12,467 nucleotides of DNA from an uncultured Clostridia bacterium (lineage in GTDB: Bacteria > Bacillota > Clostridia > Christensenellales > UBA1242): assembly GCA_944381225.1 (NCBI GenBank), contig CALWKJ010000026.1, forward strand, positions 1-12,467. The letters are read 5' to 3'. Shown one piece after another: positions 1 through 8,800 of this stretch (its first letter is position 1; each line of letters begins with the position of its first letter). Position numbers and translations under genes: made by a program. Under the pieces are notes generated by a model. The model was not told the origin of the DNA and made no database searches. It worked only from the letters and a program-made list of their open reading frames with translations.

Positions 1-459
1 AACTTCATCGTAAGCGTAGTTTAAAAATAGCGCCAATTTGGTTATTGAATGAGAATTTCCTTCAGAAGCTGCCAAAAACAACCATTTCATTGACAATTCT
101 ATGTTTTCTTCAAGCGCAGGATTGCCATGTTTGAACCAATAAGACAACAAGTCTTGTGCTACCACATCTCCATAAACAGCCAACTCACACTGATTCATAT
201 ATTCCTGTGCATAAATTTCTTCAATTTCTATTGAACCTTTGTTATATGTTTTTCTTGATATCTGAGCACGTCTTTCTAAAAAATCATTTCTATATTCTTC
301 TTCTGTTCTATATTCTTGCTCTTCATAAGTTTCATCACTATTATTTGATGGACTAATTGAATTGTTTTGTTCTTTATCATCGTCATCTGTAACATTATCT
401 TGTTTTTCTAACATGGAATTATCTTGTTTAATTTTGTTATCTTTTTCACTTTTTGCCAT
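1..459 (-). CDS. Sel1/TPR-like repeat protein, N-terminal part (runs off the left edge)
   Basis: An open frame of exactly 153 codons starts at ATG 459-457 and is still open at base 1, so the C-terminus is missing. An AAAGGGGGT Shine-Dalgarno site and an extended -10 promoter precede it. Residues 1 to about 60 are hydrophilic, acidic and probably disordered (a DDDD run near 25-28, then repeated EE/EY). From about residue 80 the sequence is helical. Residues 101-147 fit a Sel1-type helix pair: A101...L105, G112, then SMKWLFLAASEGN at about 123-135 followed by SITKLALFL. Sel1 and TPR repeats are protein-interaction scaffolds. There is no signal peptide or membrane segment in the visible part, so a cytoplasmic location is likely. 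The partner and role are unknown. The repeat assignment rests on pattern only and on about one full unit; the gene itself is well supported by its start signals and clean frame. Confidence 0.8.
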   Translation of the reverse strand, partial: MAKSEKDNKIKQDNSMLEKQDNVTDDDDKEQNNSISPSNNSDETYEEQEYRTEEEYRNDFLERRAQISRKTYNKGSIEIEEIYAQEYMNQCELAVYGDVVAQDLLSYWFKHGNPALEENIELSMKWLFLAASEGNSHSITKLALFLNYAYDEV

Positions 460-462
460 AAT

Positions 463-471
463 ACCCCCTTT
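463..471 (-). promoter_or_regulatory. Shine-Dalgarno site of the Sel1-like gene
   Basis: The minus strand reads AAAGGGGGT, followed by ATT and then ATG at 459. It differs at one base from AAAGGAGGT, the perfect complement of the 16S rRNA tail, and its spacing is normal. It fixes the start of the gene that leaves the left edge. Confidence 0.75.
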
Positions 472-485
472 CTTGTCACAATAAT

Positions 486-494
486 ATTATAGCA
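486..494 (-). promoter_or_regulatory. Extended -10 promoter for the Sel1-like gene
   Basis: The minus strand reads TGCTATAAT: a perfect TATAAT (491-486) preceded by the TGn extension. At 16-18 bases upstream there is no good TTGACA-like -35 box, which is typical of extended -10 promoters. A start about seven bases downstream, near 479, would leave a leader of about 20 bases holding the full Shine-Dalgarno site. The promoter lies in the 43-base gap between the DUF975 gene and this one, so the Sel1-like gene can be expressed independently of the genes upstream. Confidence 0.65.
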
Positions 495-502
495 AAAAAT
501 AT

Positions 503-1210
503 TTAATCTTTACTAACGCTTTTGGACGTTTTTTTCTCATTTTTTAACAAATTGTCCTTTGCCTTTAAATAAACATTGGCAAGCATTATCTCAAAATATG
601 GAAACGCAAATATTAAAAATACAAACAAAGTACATGCAAATACAATAATAATATTTGCCCATGTTGGAATTACAATTAGAAAATTTAACAAAATAATTAA
701 ACTACTAAAAAACAATGCACTCATACTTAAAAACAGTGTTTCAATTAAATATATCAAAAAAATCTCATTCCTATATCCATACACCATTTCTTTACTTTTA
801 TTTAAACAATTTATTGTGCCAATATTTGAATTTTCTGCAAAAATATAAGACGCAAAACTGTAGTTAAGCCCAACGACAATGCCTGGCACAATAAGCAATA
901 ATGACCAAAGCATCGTTAACGCCATCGAAGAAACTTTTAAACAAAAAGCAGAAATACAGTTTTTGTAGTAATTGAATATTGATTCAATTCTTGTTGCTTT
1001 GTTTTGCAAACAATCTATTAAATTTTTTTTAAAGCCAACACACAAAAAACACATTGCAAAAAATGCCAGACCAAATCCAAATAATGGGAAAAGCAAAAGC
1101 AAAGCAATGCTTACCCACATAATTAAACTTGATAAAAGGGAAAATGATTTGCAAGAATCATAGAGTTTATTAGTTTCAACAAATAAATTGCCTTTATTCT
1201 TTTTTTTCAT
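503..1210 (-). CDS. DUF975-family multi-pass membrane protein
   Basis: A 235-residue integral membrane protein. I place the start at ATG 1210-1208 because GAGG lies five bases upstream. A TTG start at 1255 would add 15 residues but has no ribosome binding site. There are about five or six hydrophobic helices, roughly at residues 24-42, 43-60, 90-113, 148-170, 170-184 and 187-209. The middle resembles DUF975 (PF06161): LWSLLLIVPG at 101-110, Y117, YIFAEN at 122-127, NKSKEMVYGYRNEIF at 137-151, and a PY pair at 204-205. The first 20 and last 20 residues are charged and lysine-rich, so both ends may be cytoplasmic. DUF975 proteins are common in Bacillota and have no established function. The gene follows cardiolipin synthase by 80 bases and could share its transcript, although its ribosome binding site may be masked by a hairpin. 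The family call is by motif recall, not by search. Confidence 0.85.
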   Translation of the reverse strand: MKKKNKGNLFVETNKLYDSCKSFSLLSSLIMWVSIALLLLFPLFGFGLAFFAMCFLCVGFKKNLIDCLQNKATRIESIFNYYKNCISAFCLKVSSMALTMLWSLLLIVPGIVVGLNYSFASYIFAENSNIGTINCLNKSKEMVYGYRNEIFLIYLIETLFLSMSALFFSSLIILLNFLIVIPTWANIIIVFACTLFVFLIFAFPYFEIMLANVYLKAKDNLLKNEKKTSKSVSKD

Positions 1211-1214
1211 AGTT

Positions 1215-1272
1215 ACCTCATTTAAATTATTTGCAATAATTAGATAAAAATTCAAAAATAATTAAATGAGAT
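1215..1272 (-). promoter_or_regulatory. Hairpin over the DUF975 ribosome binding site
   Basis: The arms 1256-1272 and 1215-1232 are complementary over about 17 pairs (one G-U wobble, one bulged base among 1224-1226), with a loop of about 23 bases. In the minus-strand RNA the 5' arm begins ACUCU-like sequence (AUCUCAUUUAAUUAUU) and the 3' arm ends in AUGAGGU, so the GAGG Shine-Dalgarno bases at 1219-1216 are inside the stem. The stem is mostly A-U with three G-C pairs, so it would be only moderately stable. There is no U-tract at a terminator position. A translational control role is inference. Confidence 0.45.
1216..1219 (-). promoter_or_regulatory. Shine-Dalgarno site deciding the DUF975 start
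   Basis: The minus strand reads GAGG, then TAACT, then ATG at 1210. The five-base spacing supports this ATG over the upstream TTG at 1255, whose upstream sequence has no purine-rich site. Confidence 0.7.
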
Positions 1273-1290
1273 GTGTTTTACTATATAAGT

Positions 1291-2757
1291 TTACATAATT
1301 GGAGAAAATAGTCTATATATAGCCTGAGCAATTTTTGTTGCAAAAAATTTTTTATTAAAATATTTTAAAGTTATTTTTTTAGAATTTATAATATCATTTT
1401 CAAAAATTTTTTGATTTTTTTCTACAAATTTTTTACTGTACATCAGTGCAGTTAATTCAAAATTTAAAGAAAATGACCTATTATCTGTATTACAAGTTCC
1501 TATAGAAACAACCAAATCATCAACTAGTAAGGTTTTAGAATGAATAAATCCATTATAAAAATAAACATCTATGTTTTCATCAAGCAAAATCTTAACAAAG
1601 GATAATGTAACATAATACACTGATTTTTTATCTGGTTTACCTGGAATCATAACCTTAACATCAACTCCACTTCTCTTTGCAATTATCAGCGATTTTAAAA
1701 AAATTTCATCTGGTATAAAATATGGACTTTGAATATAAATTCTTTTTTTTGCTAAAGATATCATTTTTAAATACGCATCTTCAATGTTTTTTTGTTCAGA
1801 TTCCGGGCCACTTGTAATTATTTGGATTCCAATGTTTCCCTTTTCTTTAAGCGCATATTCATTAAAAAATTTTTTCTCAACTAATTCCTTAGCATTTAAT
1901 TTTTCTTTTTTTACACACCGAAAGTCATTAAAGAAAACGTTTTCCAAATCCCAAACTGCCCTTCCTTCAATTTTAATATGCGTATCTCTCCAAGGCGACA
2001 GTTTCTTTTTTTTGCCCATATGGTCATCGCGAATATTTATTCCTCCTGTGTAAGCAATTTTTCCATCAATTACAACAATTTTTCTGTGATTTCTATAATT
2101 AACTTTAAAATTAATAAGTCGTATTCCCATGAATGGTGGGAAAAATTCAGCAATTTCGCCCCCGGCTTTTTTTAATTTTTTAAAAAATCTCCTTGGGGAA
2201 CGCAAACATCCAACTGAATCATATATCAATTTAACTTTTACACCTTTTTTTGCTTTATCTATTAAAATATTCATTATTTCCTTGCCAACATTGTCGTTTG
2301 CAAAAATGTAATATTCAATATTAATTGAATGTTGAGCCTTTAATAAATCCTTTTTTAAGCTTTTAATTTTTTCTTCACCACTTAGAAAAATTTGAACTTT
2401 ATTAGACGGTGAAAATAAATTTTCATCACAACTTTTAACAAATTTTATCAATTCATATGCATGATCAAATTCATTATTTTTTTCGCTAATTTTATCAAAA
2501 TCCACTTTTTGCCAACTTAAATATTTATAATAATCTGCTGTATATCTTTTTTTTCTTCTCATTAATAATCTTGTTCTTACGCTTAATCCGCCACCAAATA
2601 AGATATATAAAAAGAATCCCACAACTGGCAACATGGTTAAAATAACAAACCAACTAAATATTACTTGTGGTTGTTTTCTTTCAACAAAAATCATTACTAT
2701 TAACATTAAAATATTAATTGCAAAAATTGCTATAAGTGCTATCGCTCCCGCAGACAT
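1291..2757 (-). CDS. cls: Cardiolipin synthase, two-HKD phospholipase D superfamily
   Basis: A 488-residue protein, the usual length for bacterial ClsA-type enzymes, which join two phosphatidylglycerols into cardiolipin and glycerol at the membrane. Two N-terminal helices (about 3-24 and 33-55) form the membrane anchor, followed by a basic stretch at 61-71. Both catalytic HxKx4Dx6GxxN motifs are intact: H224, K226, D231, G238, N241 and H406, K408, D413, G420, N423. Other family landmarks are SPWRDTH at 254-260, TSGPES at 315-320, SPYFIPDE at 344-351 and the C-terminal RLFSPIM. The ATG at 2757 has a strong TAAGGAGA site. The gene lies just downstream of the giant gene's terminator, and no clear promoter is visible in the 61-base gap. 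The DUF975 gene follows 80 bases later. A broader phospholipase D-type transferase activity is the only realistic alternative. Confidence 0.95.
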   Translation of the reverse strand: MSAGAIALIAIFAINILMLIVMIFVERKQPQVIFSWFVILTMLPVVGFFLYILFGGGLSVRTRLLMRRKKRYTADYYKYLSWQKVDFDKISEKNNEFDHAYELIKFVKSCDENLFSPSNKVQIFLSGEEKIKSLKKDLLKAQHSINIEYYIFANDNVGKEIMNILIDKAKKGVKVKLIYDSVGCLRSPRRFFKKLKKAGGEIAEFFPPFMGIRLINFKVNYRNHRKIVVIDGKIAYTGGINIRDDHMGKKKKLSPWRDTHIKIEGRAVWDLENVFFNDFRCVKKEKLNAKELVEKKFFNEYALKEKGNIGIQIITSGPESEQKNIEDAYLKMISLAKKRIYIQSPYFIPDEIFLKSLIIAKRSGVDVKVMIPGKPDKKSVYYVTLSFVKILLDENIDVYFYNGFIHSKTLLVDDLVVSIGTCNTDNRSFSLNFELTALMYSKKFVEKNQKIFENDIINSKKITLKYFNKKFFATKIAQAIYRLFSPIM

Positions 2758-2761
2758 AATA

Positions 2762-2769
2762 TCTCCTTA
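2762..2769 (-). promoter_or_regulatory. Shine-Dalgarno site of cls
   Basis: The minus strand reads TAAGGAGA, then TATT, then ATG at 2757. It is a strong site with good spacing and fixes the cls start. Confidence 0.8.
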
Positions 2770-2780
2770 ATTATATTTTA

Positions 2781-2812
2781 TTAAAAAAACGGATGTTATT
2801 CCGTTTTTTTAA
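2781..2812 (-). terminator. Intrinsic terminator of the giant gene
   Basis: A perfect 13-base inverted repeat (2781-2793 and 2800-2812) encloses a six-base loop. The core is ACGGA paired with TCCGT, flanked by a run of seven A on one side and seven T on the other, so on either strand the hairpin ends in a T-run. It starts seven bases after the giant gene's TAA stop at 2819-2821, so its main role is most likely to end that transcript. The symmetry would also let it work in the other direction, but no plus-strand gene is present. Confidence 0.85.
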
Positions 2813-2818
2813 CATTTT

Positions 2819-5800
2819 TTATACAACATTAAAAGTCTTACTGTAATATATAATGTCTTTCATAGTCTCATCTAAATCATCATAAACAGAATAATAAATT
2901 TTTACTGTAAATGAGCGATTTTGAATGTCTGATATATCTTTGATAATACTAATTGATTTATCTTCATTTAAAATAACATACTCATCTACATTAAAGGAGT
3001 TAGATTCTATTTTTACAGACAAAGCATTTTGGTTAATGTTGTTAATGTATGAAATATATTCAAAAACATTTGAAATCTTTTTAAATTCTTCGCTATTAGC
3101 GTCTTTATAATATGCAAATGTATAACTCTTTCCTTCAGCATTTTGTATTGTTATTATTGAATTTGTTAAATTTTTTGGAATAATTAAAACACTCTCCACA
3201 TTTTCATTAACTGTAACTGTGCCGATGTACATACTGCTACTGCTATATCCAGTTTTATTTATATATATAATATCATTATCGCTGAATTCCCATTTGCTGA
3301 CTGGAATCTTTATATAAGAAGCATTGTCAATGTTTTTGCAACCATAAACATCTAAACCTGACCAATTAACTTCAAAATTTACACCGTCTTCACCACTTTG
3401 AATTTCGCCTTCATTTTGATTTTCGCTTTCAATTTTGTACATTTTTATTTGTCCATTATATGCGCCGTCTAAAGCCCCTGTGTTTAAATTTGACAATGAT
3501 TGACTTAAAGACAAATCATTTATTTGTGGGAATACATTAACTGTAACTTCGCCCAATACATCGGTATTATTATACTTAAACGTATACTTGTAAATCGCAA
3601 TTATGCCATTATTTTCATTTTCAACATTAACATCTTCAACGCTATATTTATAAACACTGCTATCTTCAGTAAAGATATTTGCTGCATACTCTTGTTCATT
3701 GTAAATATTTTTAAATATAACTCTATTTAATAGTTCATTTTTAATGTCATTTTCAGTGGACAACATTGTATTATAACTTGCGTTTGTCACCATACTATTT
3801 GCTTCATATTCTTGCATTGTTAAAGTTATATTTTCAAAATTCCATCTTTTTCCATTAATTACTACAGAAATTGTACAAGTATCGCCAGTCGGAGTTATTG
3901 TTCCACCCGAAGAAATTATACTGCCATTAGCATAGATTTCCACATCATTATTTGATTGAATGTTTACACTATTTCCAAAATCATCTGTGACATTTAACAA
4001 TTTTATTACATTTTCGTACTTAATTACTTTATTATCGTAATCATTTAATTCATACAACAACTTATCATATTTCAACACTGCCCTTGTTGGAGTAATTTGT
4101 CTTGGAGCAATTAAAAGTGTTTTTATAAACTTGCTATATGTTTTTGTTTCACCATACTTAACATAAACATCAATGGCAATATAACTGTTAGCTGTGTCAA
4201 ATCCCTCTGGCAATGTTATGTCTCCATTTTCGTCTATTTGAACAGTGTTTCCATTTTGGCTACTACTTTGAGAGGTGTTAATTGAAAATTCTAAATTATC
4301 ATATTCCAAATTGTAGTTTTTAACATTGTGAGACAAAGTTAAATCTTCGTTTGTCCAAGATGAAGTTGCGTTTGTATATCCAGTAATTAGAGTAAATGGT
4401 CTTTCAAAATCTCCAGCCCATTGACTTAATGTTATGGTGTTATTACTATAACTTTCTACAAATCTTAAAGTGCTAGAACCATATGCTTGCAATGTGTTTA
4501 TATCAACATATTTTAATGTCACTCTAACCTGTGTAGTAAATTGTTGGCTCTTTAAATATGTACCATTTTGCAAACCATATGATACTTCTATTGTAAGATT
4601 TTGTTCTTTATAAGACAACTCACTATTTTTAAATTCAGCGTCATCCTCTATATATAAAGTTTCTGCAAAATTATCTTCATCATTTCCAAATTTAACGCCC
4701 TTAAGTCTTGACAAATCAGAATTATACAATCCATTATTGCATGTTCTATCTTGATTTGTATAAAGTGTTAATTTTTGCCCATTTGAAATTAACCCATTTC
4801 CATATAATGAATACACCACTTCTTCATTCACGTTTGCCAAAACTTTTAATGTTTTTATTTCATTATTTTCGGTTACAAAATACACATTTACTAATTGATT
4901 ATTTGCAACTGTTCTTAGTCCAATGTAAAAATATTGGTCGTTAACAAGTTGGCTTGCTGATATTGTTAATGTTATTTCTTGTTCATCATCCCCTGTCGTA
5001 AACACAAGCTTAGGGTTGTTGTTATTTAATGTTTCCGTAATTTCATATTTTTCAGTACCCACCTTAAAATATTCATAAGTTCCACCGGTAATTGGCCAAT
5101 ATATTAAGTAAAATTTGTAATTTTGTATATTTTCCAAACCAAATAAATCATTTAAATTACAATAAATTTCACTTGTTTCAACAGTTATTGGTTTTCTATA
5201 CGCTTGATTGTTTATGGTGTTTACTGCTTCAATACCTATTACTGGCATCTCTATTAAGTTTTCCAAAGTGCCGCCTTCAATACTTAATTTAATATATGCC
5301 GTGTTCGCATCTTTTAAGTACCTTTCTCCAACCGAAACATTATTTTTGCTGTCTACTACATCAACCACATCTAACAAACTAAATGCCACACCATCTCTTA
5401 CATAGGTGGTTTGTTCTACAGGTTGTAAATAATATCTTTGATAAATATACACTGGAATGTCTATTGAACTATTTGTCTGGTTATTATTTGTACTAAATTC
5501 AATACTAATATATCCATTAAACATTGTTCCGTTTGCAAAATATTTTTCTGGAATTAAAGGCATATTAAATGTTTTCGAATCAAATTCTATAACCTTATCC
5601 TTGTCGTCTTTAATTAATTGTTTGTTTTCATCTTTAAATTTTACATTTACATTTATACTTTGAAAATCAATTAAATTTCCTTCATCCCTCTGTTCTATAA
5701 CAATAGGCAAAGTTACGTTAATGCCGTTTTGTGGGGCATCATTTTGTTCCAAAATTTCCACACTATCCAATTCATATATTGTTAAAGTGCCTCCGTTATA

Positions 5801-8800
5801 AACTGGATTGTATTTTGCCACCAAAGTTATAAAGAATGTAAATGTGTAGCCATATTCATCGGTAAACACAATATCAATATTTACATTGCCAAAATATATG
5901 TCTGCGAATTTAAACACTAAATCCATATTAGAATCTGTTTGTTGCATTTTTTCAATATACTCTGAACCTTGGTCAATTAAAATATTAAAATACGGTGCTA
6001 TATTTCCAATAACATTACCCTCAACAGCATTTTCGTGAGTTATGTAAATGTAATTTTCCGCTGGATTTTGGCTTGAAGCAAAAGCCATTGTAACTATACT
6101 ATTTGATTTTATCAAACATCTATTAACGCTACTATTTATTGTTTTATCATGGTTATATAACGACAGATTTGAATAGTCATTTTCAATAATAAAACTAAAT
6201 GCGTATGTTTTAGATACAGTTCCATATGTTAAAATTACATCCAATGTAACATTAACTTCATCATTTGGTGCACCCATAGCCAAAAATACATAATCATATA
6301 CAACGTTATCAACGTCTTCGTATGAAGTCATTCTTATATATGATTTATTGTTGCCTTGTACATTTGATACTTTTAAACTAAGCAAGTTTCTTCCAAATTC
6401 TGCTTGAGTGTAATATGAATTGTCAGAAATCTTTTTCATGTTTATAACTGACATGAAATTTGAATCATTAGTTTCAGCTGCATCTCTATACAATAACGAT
6501 GTACTTTGTGATGTTGAAAGTCGAATGTCTTGTTGCTGTTCAAATATTACATCAAAAATGTGGTTTATATAATACGTGCCAATATTTATTGAATTAATTA
6601 TTATGTTTTTACTTGTCTGACCTTCGATATCATTTTTCACAGACAATTCTGATTTGTCTACAACATTGTACGCTTTGTAAAAATCTACAATGTATTCACC
6701 TGCATATTTAAGGCTTATTCTTGAATTTATTGTAACATCAAAAATATCAATATTCTTTTGTGCTGTTACATCGGTAAATGTGTCGCCTTGTTTGGTATAA
6801 ACTTCAAAATCTATACTATTTCCAGTTAATGTATCATTTGCATTTAAATTTAATGTAATGTATGTTGAAAGTTCAACTCCTACCATATCAGAATTAATGT
6901 AAAATAGAGATTCGTTGTCATTAACAACTTCAACTCCGCCAACTGATGTAAATTTGATATACATATCCTCGTCTACATTAGATTGCTCTGTCAATTTAAA
7001 TCTAACATTTATTTTTGTTAATATGTCATCATTTGCACCAATATAAATCACTTCTGGATTGGTATATGAATTTTGTTTATTTTGAGTTTCAAAATTAACG
7101 CTTGAAACGCTGACAACAGCATTTTTAGAAATAGTTACGTTATAGTACTCTATCGGCGTATAAACATCACCTGTTTTGTAATATATTGTGAATGTAACAT
7201 CACCTATGCTTTCAACAAGGGCTTCACTATTAAAAGTAAACTGTGCCTGTTCAAGTTGTTTTCTTTGTTCAACTTCGCCAGCGTCTTGAACATATTCCGA
7301 CTTTACTCCTACATACACATTGGCTTTTTCTGATTCGTCAACAATAATTCTTTTATCTTCGGCAAACATTGCATTTTGGTTAAAGTCAATTTGATTTGCA
7401 CTTTCTGAATATAAGTAAAAATATTCTCTTGTCAATTCGTCGGTTTCGTTAGGAGATGGATAATTTATTGAAAGTTTAAATGTTGGAATCACTGCAAATG
7501 TAAAGTAAACTTCAAAAACAGTAAATTTTTCTCCTTGCAAATTAACATTGCTAATAACTGCTTTATAAACAACGTTTAATCTAGACGCCACTTTTGGAAC
7601 TGTTACATCTATGGTTAAATCACTTTTGTCTAAATCTACATTATACCCTGTTAAAGCAACCATTGATACATTGATAAAATCTATGTTAATATTATTATTA
7701 TTAGAAGAAAGCCAAGTTGCAAAATCGCCATCACCCACATAATTATATAAATCAGTAAATGCATAAGAGGCTATTCCCCCTCCACTTATCTCTCCAAAAT
7801 CATGTTGATTGTCTTCACTGTTTAGTGGATTAGTTTTTGCCATTGTAGGCAAAACTGTAATTGTATATTCACCAGTGTAATTAAATGTTTCTTCATTACA
7901 TTCCAGCTCAAATACTATCCTAAATACTACGTTTACTTCAACATCAACCAATCCAAATCGAATCTCATTGTTGCCTATAAATATGAAAGTTTCAAACTCA
8001 TTTTCTTCCAAGTTAACAATTTCTATTGACCTTATAGATAAAATGCTAGGCGAATCCACACCATTTTCATCGCTTGGCACGAAACTCTTTTCATCAAGCA
8101 AATTTAAAGTTGAGCCTGAATATATTTCTTCGATATTTGAATTTACGGTGTAATTTGAGTTAATATTTACTTTTACAGTTTTTAACGCACCATATTTTGT
8201 GTAAAACATCAACTGCGTTGACCAATTTTCTGTTGAAGGTTCTGCGCACAATTGCTTATTTGAATAATCAACACTAAGTTTATTGTCCTTATTGTTTAAA
8301 ATATAAAATTTTAATTCGCTTGTAATATCCTCTGTAACACTATTTGATATTTTTGACAACTTGTATCGGCTTAAATCATACTCACTTCCTGCTTGCAAAG
8401 TTATATCACTAATATTTGCGTCATACACGCCACTCTTAAGTTCTGTGAATGACATGTTTGGAATTTCACCAACACTTACGTAGTACCAGCCTTTTACGCC
8501 ACTTCTTGTTGATATTTCAATTTTTAATCTTATTCTTTCTGCATTGTTAGATTTAATTGTTATAATTCCACCATTTACGATTGCATAATTAGAAATATCT
8601 CCAGCATTTGCTTGTTTCCAACCATAGTAATAATAGTATAGTTCTGTTACTGAATACGAGATTAAAGATTGTGAAACGGTTTCAAATTCGCCGTCAATAT
8701 TGTATCTTCCAATTTCAAATCTTTTACTGTTGTTTGGAACATTAACTAAATTTTCTTCCATATTTATAACAGATTTATTGTCACTATCAAAGTTCAAATA

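Noticed and set aside
512..545. AACG...CGTT followed by a T-run on the plus strand as a terminator
   Set aside because: The stem is only four pairs, it lies inside the DUF975 coding sequence, and no plus-strand gene precedes it. On the minus strand no T-run follows.
156..848. Short plus-strand open frames opposite the Sel1-like and DUF975 genes
   Set aside because: They lack ribosome binding sites, have no recognisable protein character, and are the antisense shadow of well-supported minus-strand genes.
1211..1255. 15-residue N-terminal extension of the DUF975 protein from TTG 1255
   Set aside because: It has no Shine-Dalgarno site, whereas ATG 1210 has GAGG at ideal spacing. The extension would also overlap the hairpin region.
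2770..2775. Perfect TATAAT on the minus strand as a cls promoter
   Set aside because: Transcription would start about six bases before the ATG and exclude the TAAGGAGA site. No -35 box lies 16-18 bases upstream.
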